In this document: positions 12,293 through 25,246 of the stretch, one piece after another
Position numbering within the stretch: the first letter of the stretch is position 1
Layout of the letters: each line of letters starts with the position of its first letter
Source: Pelobates cultripes
Taxonomy: Eukaryota > Chordata > Amphibia > Anura > Pelobatidae
Direction: 5' to 3'
Assembly (NCBI GenBank): GCA_933207985.1
Contig: OW240920.1
Span: 126,581,184 to 126,645,183 of the forward strand
Length of the DNA: 64,000 bases
Notes under the pieces: model-generated
Database searches by the model: none
Seen by the model: only the letters and a program-made list of their open reading frames with translations
Told to the model about the DNA's origin: nothing
Position numbers and translations under genes: made by a program

Positions 12293-13557
12293 CTTCAAGC
12301 TGTTAGCTGGGCCCTTTTTCTTGCCTTGGTCTCCAATAGCGGCAATTGTTGCAAAATACTGGAATTCTCAGATTCTCCACTGTGGATAAAGAAGGTTAAA
12401 ATATAGTGCGTCTAGAAATGCTGAAGAAATAGCTAGAACTTGAAAGATACAATGACAATAAATACTTACGTAATCAGGACAGACTGATTTTCACGATCTG
12501 CAAACAGGAGATGGGGATTAATAAATAAAATTCATAGTATTATGTGTTGAGAAAATAAGTCTGTTACAAAGAGAAAAAGGCCACTTACCTGTCAACATGA
12601 ACTGATAAGCGTTATCAGAGATGGAGAAGATGTGAGGTGGGGCTTCCATACGTTTCTTCCCTCTGTAACCAGCAACCACCTCAGGGTTGATCACTGGGAG
12701 CCACTTGTAGGGGTTCACAGTGATGCAGAAAAGACCAGAGTAGGTCTAAACGGACAACAAAACAAATAGCATCAATGTATATTTCAGGGGAACTACTAAA
12801 GATTAGGCATCTTTTCACAATCAGGCGTCCGTAACTATTTTACTCTGAAGCTGATAAATCACTTTAATATGTCCTAAAGGGAACCAAGTATGTTTACTTT
12901 AGTAATTTGAGGCCTATTTCTGGATTTAACTATACACAACAAATGGCAAATAAATTAGAATTTTTATTTATTTAAATGTTTGATGATGATGTAAAGTTGT
13001 ATCGTTGTGATATATCTATGTCACTCTTGTTTTGTTATTTCTCTTCCATTGATTATGTAGGGGGTGCACACTATCTAATCTCACTCAAATTGTTTGGTAT
13101 TTCTACGCATGATCAATACTGTCAAACACTTCTAAACTATGGAGAAAGAGTCCAAATTACGTAGATCATCCATGCTGCATAACGTTCGTTGAGGTTATAC
13201 AATACAGCGGCTTCATTCAGATGGGTCATCATGGCCATGTCTTCAATTTTGTCATACTTAGGGGGGATTTTGGGGGTGAATTTGACTGTCTTTTACAGTT
13301 ACAGTTTAGAAGAAAAAGAGACATATTTCAGTTTAGGTCACAATTCATAATAATTAACTGCTGGTATGTTAAATACTAGAATTTTAGATTTACCCTTTAC
13401 CTTTGACGTACAGCTCTTTTTGGTCATCCATGAAGCAGGTGTTCTTGGCATCAAATTTTTTGGCTTCCAATTGTTCTTTCTCAGATTTCCGGAGATACTG
13501 TGCAGCCTCTCTGGAACAGGCCATTTCCCCCTCACCCATGCTTGCTGGTGTAGTTAC
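12293..13557 (-). pseudogene. MYH copy A: N-terminal motor exons 1-5
   Basis: Start codon at 13539-13537 ([20 protein letters not shown]). Exon 1 has lost about 50 bp at its 3' end compared with copy B: after ELYVKG it runs straight into the donor. In exon 2 the acceptor dinucleotide reads AA instead of AG (13306-13307), and one extra base near 13258-13266 shifts the frame into a stop just after NPP. Exon 3 ([20 protein letters not shown]) and the 28-bp exon 4 (DRENQSVLIT) are intact. Exon 5 is 87 bp against 115 bp in copy B: GES is followed directly by the tail of the exon, removing [12 protein letters not shown] and shifting frame. Confidence 0.93.
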
Positions 13558-13779
13558 CTACAAGAAGAAATTTGGGCTATCTAGGATTTTGATTGTAGAA
13601 AAAAGAATAATAAACAAAAATTTTGTTTTTAAATTAATTTCTCTGTGATATTTAAAGCAGTAATTTTCCGAACCCATGAATCAATTCTAGAATATTTCAG
13701 AATTAGTTTCAGAATTAGTTAAAATAAAGAGAAATCTTATGTGCTTTTGAAGAATTGACTATGGTGTTGCAACTTCTTT

Positions 13780-14115
13780 GTCAACAATGCCAAAGTGAAA
13801 AAAACAACCAATTTAAAGAATTATTCCAGTGCAATTATTTTAACCTAAAATGTATAATTAGGGATTATTGTAGCTTTAGTGACCGAATTATCTAAATTTG
13901 ATTAAAGACAGGAGACTTCATATTTGCTTAACCTTCTTTACTGTAAACATTCCATCAGCAAAGAAACAGTATAAAGTGTAAAACAGAATCAACCAATCAG
14001 AATGCATATATCTGTAACTTATTGCTGAAACTCCACCCACTTCCTCTTTCTTTGCCGCTTGCCTTCCAGGAGACTCTATTCTAATTAAATTGCCTTCAGG
14101 TTTTTACTTAAAATA
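13780..14115 (-). promoter_or_regulatory. Conserved upstream block of MYH copy A
   Basis: About 335 bp upstream of exon 1 that matches 62030-62345 near copy B at roughly 90%, while flanking sequence is interrupted by different insertions. Read on the minus strand it contains CTGATTGGTTGATTC (a CCAAT-box type motif), a GGAATGT M-CAT-like core and TATA-like words. This fits a shared promoter or upstream noncoding exon, but no start site can be fixed from sequence alone. Confidence 0.4.
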
Positions 14116-14388
14116 CCTTTTAACTTATTATAGTTGCCATTAAATATATCTTTTTTTATTTGTTACATATTTCTTTGACTTCTATTCCTGCCTTGCTTGT
14201 CTAAGGGATTTGCTTTGCTACCCTTTCGCTTTAAATAGGTCCTGCCCATTTCTCCTGCCTTTTTTCTCACCTCAGTACCCTGCAATTTCATGCTTAAAGG
14301 GATTCTGTAGTGTTACAAAAATACAAAATTAGACAACTAAGTCAAACTGAAAGGTTCCTATAAACAAAGATTGTTTAAAAAAGAAAAA

Positions 14389-15590
14389 AGTAAACTTTAA
14401 TTTGAATTAATAAGCTGGAAAATCAGGGAGGGGACGGAGCTAGCAGCCGAACAAAGCAGATGTGTTGCTTCTAGCTCTCTGCTGCATGAAAGGAAAACAG
14501 CGGTTTTGGAGAGGTACTTGGGAACAAACCTAGCTGAAATAGCCCTCTCACGACGCAGAGAAACATCACGGCTGGGAGAACAAAAAAAAACAAGACAGAC
14601 AAAGTCCCTACCTACCACGATATCGGAGAGCTGCTGCGGAGTTCACAGAGGCCTCCATGGGACAAAATGGCGCTGAGCGAGGACGGGTTGTCCTCCTCTG
14701 AGGATTTGGCAATTGACCTGTGAGAAGGGGCCATGTGCAAGCCATCCACTAAACCCAAACTTCAACAACAAAGGGACAACCAGTCACCTCTGTCCAGCTG
14801 CAGAGCATGCTTGCAGAGCATGCTTGCAGAGCTCCGGGCTAACATAGTGACAGACATGACAGGTATTAATTGAAATTGCAGGCATCGCCTCTTGGATCAC
14901 CTCACTAGAGGCCACCTTGAGCATGCAAGAATCCAGGATTACCGCCATGTAGCTCAAGCTGGATGTAATACAGCGACAACAATTAGCCACCAGCGATAAG
15001 ATGGAGGCCTTTGAGGATCAAAGGAGGTGATAAAACATAAAAATACGCGGTATCCTGGATTCTGTAGGCCTCACAGACTTGCCACACTTTGTTCGACACC
15101 TGTTCCACGAACTGTTACCACCTAAACAGGCTAAAGCTGTAAGACTGGACGGTCTGTTCAGATTGCCGAAGCCGAGGACGACACCGACGACCGCTCAGGA
15201 AGACCTCGTAGACCACTTCCAATCGTTACATGATAAAACATTCCTGATGGCGGCCACCAGAGGAAAAACTCCCCTACAATTTGCGGGGTCAACACTAATG
15301 CTATTCCCAGGCCTCCACAGAGGCACCAATGAATGGCGCAGGGCCCTGCGACCACTATTGCTACAGTTCCACAACAAAGGAGTACCATACCGCTGAGGGA
15401 CACCAGAACTGCTTACATTTCAATATCAGGACAGTGCCTACCGAGCATGCAACTTTATGGAACTGGAATCACACTTACACGAGCTGGGCATTGCTGAGCC
15501 TCCTCAAGCGGCATCCTCAAGCCTGTCTCGAATGGACCCATCCCCGGTTGTGCAACCAGCACACCTGTTAATGTAACTATAAACAGTATA
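14389..15590 (+). mobile_element. Tx1/L1 LINE 5' fragment with ORF1 remains
   Basis: The plus-strand frame at 15079-15396 (LPHFVRHLFHELLPPKQAKA, then MAATRGKTPLQFAGSTLMLF and RALRPLLLQFHNKGVPYR) follows the layout of Tx1/L1 ORF1 RNA-binding proteins and parallels the better preserved ORF1 at 37593-38423. Upstream, stop-interrupted frames continue toward a GC-rich 5' region at 14430-14700. A CTTAAAGGGATTCTGTAG motif at about 14293 just before it resembles a T2-type MITE end. No ORF2 follows: the fragment stops near 15590. Confidence 0.65.
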
Positions 15591-18290
15591 TAATTCTAAT
15601 GTATCTGTTTTCCTCCTCTGGAAATGTACCACAACCCATCTTTCCCTAGCATAGAAGAGTAATAGAAAACATGTTTATTAATAGTGTAATATTTTATTAG
15701 AGAATTGCTGTTTTTTTGTTCCCTCTGTAGAGTCCTCCCTGTCCAATGTATATGAGAGTACAGGGATCTTTTCCCATGAGAAAAGGAGTACTTAATCTTT
15801 TCCCCTGAGTACTAAAGTTTACTGCAATCTTCTGTTCAGGTATATTTGAGTATAATCCTTTCCCCTAGGTGTACTGGAGAACTGGAACATTTTTTTCCAT
15901 TACCTAAGATACTGCAAATTGTGTTTATTGTTGCCAGATGCATTGGGAAACTTGACTCTATGTGTTGAAAAGTACTGGGATTATTTTTCCCCAATATGGA
16001 ATAGTACCAAAACTTTTTGATTTGGTATTAAAGACTACTAGAACAATTTTCCTTAAAGAATATTATGTAAAAAATTTTACCCTGATTTAGGAGAGTATTT
16101 TTGCTTTTTATCCGAGTCTAAAAATATTTTTGCAAACTTTGTAGTAACAGATCTGTTTCTGGTATAGCAGAACACAATATCTGTTTCCTACATTTTTTTC
16201 CAAATTTTTCCATTTTTTCCCCCATGGTTGAAGAGAGTCCTGGAATCTCTCTACATGTTCTGGGACAGCAAAGTGAATTGCTAGACCTCACCTAATAAGC
16301 TTGCCTCAACATTATCACGTGAGTTTATACTTTAATGGCCATTTCAAGTGATGCCAGGAATCTGTTATTTTAATGTATATAGGAATTTGTGATAGGGCAC
16401 AGGTAACTTTGTCGACATGTTTTGGATAATAAATACTATAACCATTGCTACCATCCAAGAGAATTGTGAATTTTAGCGTGGGGCTAATTTCTACAACCTT
16501 ACGCACATTCTACTTGCATTACGTTGCTCGCTATCTGTGCATTTATATGTTGCATTGATAATTCCGTTCATTAAAATCTTAAATTTCAAAAAAGTTCAAT
16601 TTCTGGCTTAGTAAATAGCCTCTATAGTTAAAGTACATTTCCTTTTCTATTTAGCTCTTCATTCATATAAATTGGCATAAATCTGTCTACTACAGCTTGT
16701 AACAGCCTGAGATTGTATTCTATTATACACATCAGTGTACTAGACACTTGACAAGTGAATTTCTTAGTCAGGGATATTTTAGATGCTTGAAGTCAACATA
16801 GATCAATGGATTTGGCCCCTGAGAATTGTGGGGACAAGTGTTAAATTACGTAAGTGAAGGAGTGACTGAAATCTTAGCTGCTCAGAGATTGGATATCACT
16901 TAATTTAACTCTGTTACATAACTGGTGGTCATATAATTCTACAAGCTAGCCATTGAATTAGAAATCGTTTAACAATGGGAGATATTTTTATGTGTTTTCT
17001 CTTTTATAAAATAAAAAAACACCTGTTGCTTTTTTTTCTTTTTAAAAAAAAACAAAACTGGAAGGGTACTGGGGTCACACCTGAGTGTGAAAAAGTCGGC
17101 GTGTCAGAGATCTGATTGTACGCAATTTTCACAATCCTTAAATATTTAGGACTTGCCAACTGGCCATCCATCTGTGGTTTGTCAACAACTCTTATCATTC
17201 CCAGCCTGTACTTTATTTGTATTGTAAAGGATTTTTAAAAAAACCCAACATATTTGTCTTAGTTAAAAATCATAGGTAGGAAATGTCATCTAATTATAGA
17301 AGCAGTATGCTAAATTAAGAACTTTACAGAATTAAATCTTTTTTTTCACTTCATGAACTAAATTATAAAAACTCCAATCATCACCAGCTATTTTCGGGGT
17401 TCTCGTTTGCTACTTTGACCTATTTTGACCTTAAATTTGAAATTTTGAAACTTTTTTGAATTATGGTTATTTACCAAAGTGTGAATTGTTTGGAATTCTT
17501 TAGTTACATAGTAAACAGCGCTACGGAATCTGATGGCGCTATATAAATAATAAAATAATAATAATCTAGGACTCAAGTCCATTTAGGTCAACCTTTAAAA
17601 CAAATCTTTGTATACTGATGACTAAAAAACGGGGAAATCCATCTTAACTCTATCATGGCAAGCATATTTCTCTTTGGATCAACCTATTCACATACATGTT
17701 ATTTATATCTTTTAATATTCTATTTAAAAAAATTGGGGGGGAACCACAATATTCCCAAACGTTTATCTCAATATAAAAAAAGGTCTCTGACATAGCTTTG
17801 TTGCTGCATATAATTTAGAGTGATATTCTGAGACTCCGAACAGCTGAAAGAAGCAGTACAACATACATCCGTGTTCTTTAAACGTTAACTGACCTTTAAT
17901 TATTAATTTACATTCATACTAAGAGTCTTAAATGTACATTCCAGGCATGTCTGAATGTAATAGCCCTATCACCCATGTTGGGATGCTATTCTATATATTC
18001 ACTATACTTGATTATGTTTTGTCAGCATAAATTGTCAGTAATTCAAAGTGAATATCATATGCAATCCCAGAACTCCAAGCATGGATGACATTGTGAATCT
18101 TTCCAATTTTTCTGGCCTACAATTTAAAATGCACTTTGAATTTATTTTAAACACGTGAATTGTTGTGATAGTGAAGTTGAAAGACAGTGTTTAAGTTCTA
18201 ATCGTCATACAGGGATGTATACTACAATGAAAAAATAATTGATGCTTAAATATTAGGACAATAGAAAAAATGTCAGATTGAGACACCGAT
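15590..18290. other. AT-rich intergenic DNA, no gene seen
   Basis: No coding exon or intact element is recognisable. 15720-16290 holds a loose repetition of a phrase like GAGTACTGGGAT-TTTTCCCC, probably a decayed tandem repeat. 17515-17565 contains GCGCTACGGAATCTGATGGCG followed by CTATATAAATAAT and an ATA-rich tail, the common anuran short-repeat end. The rest is unassigned. Confidence 0.5.
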
Positions 18291-19330
18291 GAACAAAGAG
18301 GAACTGTCAAAATAGGCATTGCAAGTTAGGATTGGCTGAATTATCCTACACAGAATATGTTTGTGTCGATGTCACTTTGGGGGGAGAGGAGGATGCATGA
18401 TGACGTAGAAGAATGCTACATTTAGCTCAAATGTTGCCGGGTGCTAATGACGCCTCAAAGCACGGAATATAGGTACCATAGAGGGAAATCACCTCAAAAT
18501 TAGAGGTAACCCTGAAAACATTATATCCCCTAAACTAGAAGACTATTGTAAAGATCTCTTTAAATTATGTGTTTATCTATAAACAGTGATGTTAATAGTA
18601 CTGAAAGATGACACAGTGTACTGAAACCTAGCAACGTTCCGAATCACTTCCCAAAATGCGTGATTATCTGTCTTCACTCGTTTTAAGTCGCAATTCATGC
18701 ATTCCATTGCTACTAAAGATTTGAAGGATTCGCCTTACTAACAAATAAAAATCTACCAGGACGTCAGGACCTGTCTTCACAGACTAGACTTAGTAGGAAA
18801 TCCTGCACTTCTACACTGAGAAAACAGGATATAAAGTACGCATGGGGCGTCCCCACACAAATAGATTTAACTTATGAGAACCAAAAATATACTTTTCATA
18901 AACCTCAGACGCTCAAACAATGGGCACAAAAAATCTTCTTAGTCTAAAGAAGAAAAGTGAAGTAAGACTGTAAGAGGAGTTTTTAAAGACTGAATCAGTT
19001 TCTGTGGGATTTTTAAAAAAGTTTTTGGGAGAACTAATACAGACATGCATGTATAAACTATTTCTTTGATGGACTAGACTTGTGAATTTAAATAAGTACC
19101 GCAGTTCCGATTCTTTCCTCACTAAAGGTACACAGCTTGAAGATATTTTGAGTGATAACTCGATTATGAGGATATACATATCCTCATTTATATATAAATT
19201 GATAGCAGGGTTTGGTCTTTTTGAGAAGTTGTAAGAAGAAATGAAAGAAAGAAGGGAAAAAAAGAAAGGAGAAAGTAAAGCAAATATAGAACTACTTGTC
19301 AATCAGGTGTTTATGTTTATTAGTAATTTT
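18290..19330 (+). mobile_element. Degraded plus-strand L1 (Tx1 clade), ORF1 region
   Basis: Stop-interrupted plus-strand frames give ORF1-like pieces in order: IRGNPENII, KLEDYCKDLFKLCV, then KDLKDSPY-QIKIYQDV, and finally NILFINLRRSN before the tail. These correspond to the RNA-recognition and C-terminal domains of L1 ORF1p. The matching ORF2 starts at about 23870, so the two halves appear to belong to one old LINE opened by the Ty3 fragment and tandem array at 19.4-23.7 kb. Confidence 0.6.
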
Positions 19331-19393
19331 GTGTATTAAAAGTTGTACTGAGGCTTGACCAAGACGACCCTTTAAATCCTTAGCTTCGGTTCA

Positions 19394-20600
19394 TTGAGCC
19401 GACAAAAGCAGGGAAATACCCTTCATATACTCTGCAGTTGCGTCACAAGAAGAAGGGGACACCCCCATCCACACCTCCATCAGCAGACGCACACTAGAAT
19501 GGGCACACTGGGTAACTTCCTGTCTACTCCCGGTGAAATTGCAGACACTGCAGCCTCCGACCATGGAAATCCAGTCCTGCTTCCAGCAGCCTAGGGACCA
19601 CTGAAATACGGGAACCCGTCCCCTCAAGTAATATGATCCAGCTCTGGGCCAACCTGCGGACCATCTACACCGTGATGTTCACAAAGTCCAATATCATGTA
19701 TTGGCATGGGACAAGAAACCGGAAGGCAGATGCTTTATCTAGGATATTCGCTACTGAAAACAAGAGGAAAAACAATATTCACACCACATCACTTCTTGGG
19801 TGTCATGGCACATGTCTTGAAAGATATCCAAGCAACAGCTACTACATCCAATGTGCCTCTTTCACCAGAAGGGTTTTCTATGTCCCATGGGAAGATCTAT
19901 GTGACAGAACCCCACCGTCTCAGTGTACTACATTTTCATGATGCACCTGTATCGAGCCATGGTGTGCAGAGGAAATCACTACAAGCCATCCAACAGCATT
20001 TCTAGTGGCCAACACTGATGAAAGCTTCTGTATTACATGTGCTAGATCAAAGACTATGACAACCTAAACAGCAGATCTTTTACAGCTGTTACCCATACTT
20101 TCCAGTCCCTGGAGTCATGCAACTGTCGACTTTATTGTAGACATCCAATTCCTATGGACACAATACAATCATGGTGCTTATAGACTGACTAACCAAGATG
20201 GCCCATTTCATCCCTGTGAAAAGCCTATCTATTGCTAAAAACACTGCCCCTCTTTTCCTAGACCACATTTTTAAGCTGGTCCCTGAATATATCCTCTCGG
20301 ACCGAGGTGCTCACTTTACATCCCATTTCTGAAAGGCCTTCTGTCAGTCTCTGAACATATATGATCTCTTAACTGCCTTTCATCCTCACACCAATGGGCA
20401 AACCTAGAGAACAAATCAGACTTTGGAGACCTATCTTCACTGCTACACTATCCACCTACAGTCCGACTGGAAAGATCTACTCACCACCACTGAATTTGTC
20501 TACAACTCCAGGATCCACGATTCTAATTCCAACCAACTTCACTTTCGGGATTGCCTACATATACCACAGTTACTGATGCTTCTGCTCTTGTAACACATTT
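19394..20600 (+). mobile_element. Ty3/gypsy retrotransposon fragment (RNase H end and integrase)
   Basis: The frame from 19633 starts with the end of RNase H (GTRNRKADALSRIF, the classic Ty3 junction motif). It continues into integrase: an HHCC-like part with CITCARSK at about 20030, the first catalytic Asp region (VDFIVDIQF at about 20130), the second (ILSDRGAHFTSHF at about 20300) and the HPHTNGQT motif at about 20390. The catalytic Glu codon that should follow GQT is TAG (20405-20407), and several frameshifts are present. Upstream gag, protease and reverse transcriptase are absent. The copy is dead. Confidence 0.85.
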
Positions 20601-20990
20601 GTCACAAAGTTTTCTCCATGCCCAGACAACGTTACAAGAAAGTAAAACTCTCTACAAATCATATGCCGCCTGCCGCATGTGTTCCTCCAGACAAGCCACT
20701 TCCTGAATGTGACTGCACAGAAGGAGGAGCCTCGGGGGAAATCCTATGAAGCGCCAAATCATGGCCTCTTAAAGAGACAGAGGAAGGAAATCAGAGAAGG
20801 GGGGTGAACCTCCAATGTGGACCTCCAATAAGTGGACCTGCCTCCGCTCCTTATTTAAACTCCACTAACCCTTGACTTTTTGTTATACTGTGCTCCTGTC
20901 ATGTTAACTACCTTCAGTTCCTGTCATGTTTTGCTTCCTGGTATTACGACTCCTGCTTGACTCTGACCATGACTGCCTGTCCTGACCTCT
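20600..20990 (+). mobile_element. Probable 3' remainder of the Ty3 element
   Basis: Continuous with the integrase fragment. It contains CTTATTTAAACTCCACT and repeated CCTGTCATGTT / CTGACC words that resemble the 3' region and LTR of anuran Ty3 elements. No clear LTR boundary can be placed because the tandem array takes over at about 20991. Confidence 0.4.
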
Positions 20991-23690
20991 GGTGTTCCTG
21001 ACTACTCTTTATCTGACCCTTTTTTTTGTGCTGTGTTCCTGTTTGCTCCAGACCTTTTCTGCATCTTGGGCTTCATCTCCTAAACAGCGTCCTAACAACA
21101 GTTTACCGTTTGCTTAAACGTACAGTTGTGTTCAAAAGTTTGCATACCCTTGGAGAACTGGTAATATATGGACCATTTTTATAGAAAACATGAGTGAGCA
21201 GGCAAAACACATTTCTTTAATTTCTTATGGGATTAATATTCAACTGTAGGTTATAACAGAATGGCACAATCATAAAACAATACACAAGATCCAGCGCACT
21301 CACCTATCCACTAAACAGCAACTTCAATGTTGAAAGATTGTATTGTTTTTTTTAAAAACACCTAATCTAGGCAAAAATAATGGGGGTTTAGTTACATTAT
21401 ATGATCATACAGTGCATAAGCCTGCCACAACGTCAATGTACCCCATCTTTGGCAGGTCCTACACTAACAGTCTAATGTCTGCTCTTATGAGATTAACCTA
21501 CTTGGGGAAAGAAATTCCATCTGGGGCTCTCTGCAGTACAAGGCTAAATAGGGCACTGGGATGAGGCACCTGTGACAGGGAGGGGTGCAAAACCAAGGAG
21601 TTGGCTAGACTCCCAAATATATATATAAAACAAGAGGGGGGTTGGCTGCACTCACCTTAACATGCATAAATGGGGGTGCTGCTGGGGGCCAAATAATACA
21701 ATACACAAGATCCAGCGCACTCACCTATCCACTAAACAGCAACTTTAATGTTAACAGATTTTATTGTTTTTTTTAAAAAACACCTCTGGTGTTCCTGACT
21801 ACTCTTTATCTGACCCTTTTTTTTTGTGCTCTGTTCCTGTTTGCTCCAGACCTTTTCTGCATCTTGGGCTTCATCTCCTAAACAGCGTCCTAACAACAGT
21901 TTACCGTTTGCTTAAACGTACAGTTGTGTTCAAAAGTTTGCATACCCTTGGAGAACTGGTAATATATGGACCATTTTTATAGAAAACATGAGTGAGCAGG
22001 CAAAACACATTTCTTTAATTTCTTATGGGATTAATATTCAACTGTAGGTTATAACAGAATGGCACAATCATAATACAATACACAAGATCCAGCGCACTCA
22101 CCTATCCACTAAACAGCAACTTCAATGTTGAAAGATTTTATTGTTTTTTTTTAAAAACACCTAATCTAGGCAAAAATAATGGGGGTTTAGTTACATTATA
22201 TGATCATACATTGCATAAGCCTGCCACAACGTCAATGTACCCCATCTTTGGCAGGTCCTACACTAACAGCCTAATATCTGCTCTTATGAGATTAACCTAC
22301 TTGGGGAAAGAAATTCCATCTGGGGCTCTCTGCAGTACAAGGCTAAATAGGGCCCTGGGATGAGGCACCTGTGACAGGGATGGTGCAAAACCAAGGAGTT
22401 GGCTAGACTCCAAAATATATATAAAACAAGAGGGGGTTGGCTGCACTCACCTTAACATGCATAAATGGGGGTGCTGCTGGGGGCCAAATAATACAATACA
22501 CAAGATCCAGCGCACTCACCTATCCACTAAACAGCAACTTTAATGTTAACAGATTTTATTGTTTTTTTAAAAAAACACCTCTGGTGTTCCTGACTACTCT
22601 TTATCTGACCCTTTTTTTTGTGCTGTGTTCCTGTTTGCTCCAGACCTTTTCTGCATCTTGGGATTCATCTCCTAAACAGCGTCCTAACAACAGTTTACCG
22701 TTTGCTTAAACGTACAGTTGTGTTCAAAAGTTTGCATACCCTTGGAGAACTGGTAATATATGGACCATTTTTAAAGAAAACATGAGTGAGCAGGCAAAAC
22801 ACATTTCTTTAATTTCTTATGGGATTAATATTCAACTGTAGGTTATAACAGAATGGCACAATCATAAAACAATACACAAGATCCAGCGCACTCACCTATC
22901 CACTAAACAGCAACTTCAATGTTGAAAGATTTTATTTGTTTTTTTAAAAACACCTGATCTAGGCAAAAATAATGGGGGTTTAGTTACATTATATGATCAT
23001 ACATTGCATAAGCCTGCCACAACGTCAATGTACCACATCTTTGGCAGGTCCTACACTAACAGCCTAATGTCTGCTCTTATGAGATTAACCTACTTGGGGA
23101 AAGAAATTCCATCTGGGGCTCTCTGCAGTACAAGGCTAAATAGGGCACTGGGATGAGGCACCTGTGACAGGGAGGGGTGCAAAACCAAGGAGTTGGCTAG
23201 ACTCCCAAATATATATATAAAACAAGAGGGGGGTTGGCTGCACTCACCTTAACATGCATAAATGGGGGTGCTGCTGGGGGCCAAATAATACAATACACAA
23301 GATCCAGCGCACTCACCTATCCACTAAACAGCAACTTTAATGTTAACAGATTTTATTGTTTTTTTTAAAAAACACCTCTGGTGTTCCTGACTACTCTTTA
23401 TCTGACCCTTTTTTTTGTGCTGTGTTCCTGTTTGCTCCAGACCTTTTCTGCATCTTGGGCTTCATCTCCTAAACAGCGTGCTAACAACAGTTTACCGTTT
23501 GCTTAAACGTACAGTTGTGTTCAAAAGTTTGCATACCCTTGAAGAACTGGTAATATATGGACCATTTTTATAGAAAACATGAGTGAGCAGGCAAAACACA
23601 TTTCTTTAATTTCTTATGAGATTAATATTCAACTGTAGGTTATAACAGAATGGCACAATCATAATACAAACCATGGCAACAAAGAAAAAA
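20991..23690. repeat. 797-bp macro-tandem array, three full units plus a partial
   Basis: The landmark GGTGTTCCTGACTACTC occurs at 20991, 21788, 22583 and 23380, giving periods of 797, 795 and 797 bp. Units are about 98% alike. Each unit holds (i) a Ty3-derived start, (ii) an end like a Tc1 terminal repeat (ACAGTTGTGTTCAAAAGTTT at about 21122, 21920, 22715 and 23511), and (iii) two copies of a roughly 75-bp phrase beginning CAAGATCCAGCGCACTCACC, each followed by a T-rich run. High identity indicates recent amplification. Confidence 0.95.
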
Positions 23691-24577
23691 CTGAAATGAG
23701 TCCTGTTTAAATTGTGTCTCATCATGTTTTATGTTGTCAATTGTGGGCTCTGTTTGTTGCTTTTTTCTGTTGTTTATATGTATTTAAGTGGCGGGTTTTC
23801 TAGTTCTTTCAGTACCTTCAGTAAATAATCCACGCCTAATTTTAAATTCGGCATTAGACTAGCCACCAACAACGCACATGGTACTCTACACTCAATTTTA
23901 TGAAAAAGAAAATAATAATATTGGGGTCCTTTTAGTCACACGTTGGACGAAGAAAGAAAGACTTGGGTTTAAGTCAAAGATTTTTCCCACTGCCATTAGT
24001 GCAGCTTTGAGTAATACAAAAAAGAAGGGTGGCCTTTGTAAGAGACATTGTTTTAAAAATTATTTAGCAAGATACTGAAGGTCGATTTATTATTTTAGTG
24101 TGTGAAATTAATAATAACAGGTTTGCACTGGTAAATATATGCCCCAAATTCATCTCCAATTCCATTCATTAATATTTTAACAAAATTGACGGGATTAAAT
24201 CGGGACATATTTTAACAATGGGCATCTTTAATTGTATTCTTGACGTAGAACTAGATAAAAAAAAGTTTTGGAGAAAAACATGAAGAAATAGAAATGTTGT
24301 GAATAACAAGGTTTTCTGAATTAATAAAGCAATCTGACCTCCTAGAGACTATTGGCATATCTCTCACTCTAATGAGAGAGACATTTCCTGTTTTTCTAAA
24401 TCCTTCTTTTTATACTCCAGAATTGATCTGATTTTGGGTTATAGGACAATGGCTAAATTAATTTTAAAAATATTTATCCCAGCCACATCCTGGTCAGATC
24501 ATAACCCTGTTATTTTAGACTTAAAAGACCAATTTGACAGAAATAAGCCGGACTGGAAATGGAACGATTGGGTACTA

Positions 24578-24908
24578 GCCCTGTGCTGTTTCTTAAACGT
24601 TACCTACCTTAATGTCATGCTTAAACCTACAATAGGGGACTGCCGAGCAGGACACTATTTCACAGTCTGTACCTAACCTGTTGACACGTTACAACCTTGA
24701 AACGCACCCTTGCTACACACACATAATGAAACACTCAACTGTACTGAATCGTTTATGCTAAGCTTGTTCAAACACTTAACCATAAAATTTTTTGTACTGT
24801 TATAGCATACCCCACTGTCACAAATGTTTCGGAAGAAGCAAGTAGAATGCCGTTGGGGTACCACATGCATGTTTGTTATACCCATATGCACTGCAAAAAA
24901 AAAAAGAA
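24578..24908 (+). mobile_element. Short retroposed insert flanked by 51-bp direct repeats
   Basis: The 51-bp target segment at 24527-24577 recurs at 24909-24959 with two differences. The 331 bp between them end in TGCAAAAAAAAAAAGAA, an A-rich tail directly before the second repeat. This suggests a 5'-truncated LINE or SINE inserted by target-primed reverse transcription with an unusually long target duplication. No coding content. Confidence 0.6.
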
Positions 24909-25246
24909 GACCAATTTGACAGAAATAAACCGGACTGGAAATGGAACGATTGGATACTAAAAAAATGATAAAAATTTGAAAGAAATCACAGATCTCACTA
25001 TGTGAAGAATTGAAATAATGACGCATATGCCCCTATAATATGGTGCGCATTTAAAAGTGTCATACGGGGCTATCTTGTAAATTTAACTGCAAAAGGAAAG
25101 AAAATAATCAGATCAAGGAAAAATGTACTAGTATGGTGGATTTATATGTTAATTTAGATGATCTATACTCTCAGAATAAAGAGTCACCCCAAAAATTAGT
25201 TTTCCAAAAAAAAATAACTGAAGTTGAAAAACTAATCAACAATGAG

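Larger units (their letters stand above)
3992..13557 (-). pseudogene. Myosin heavy chain copy A, unprocessed pseudogene
   Basis: Relic of a sarcomeric (skeletal-type) myosin heavy chain, the actin-based ATPase motor of thick filaments. Exons read right to left: 1 13394-13557, 2 13161-13305, 3 12589-12745, 4 12470-12497, 5 12293-12379, 9 7742-7845, 10 7513-7651, fused 11/16 7307-7379, 17 split by a LINE (6538-6618 and about 7176-7207), 18 6279-6402, 19 6014-6150, 20 5682-5925, 21 5361-5597, 22 5102-5272, 23 4852-4997, 24 4659-4749, 25 4196-4583, 26 3992-4111. Exons 6-8 and 12-15 are missing; 27-39 are not in the window. A 28-bp net loss in exon 5 removes the P-loop lysine, and there are several further frameshifts. 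It cannot encode a motor. Introns are retained, so this is not a processed copy. Confidence 0.95.

Noticed and set aside
24673..25026. 117-codon minus-strand frame
   Set aside because: Spans the A-tailed insert, its target duplication and L1 DNA; not coherent with any element orientation.
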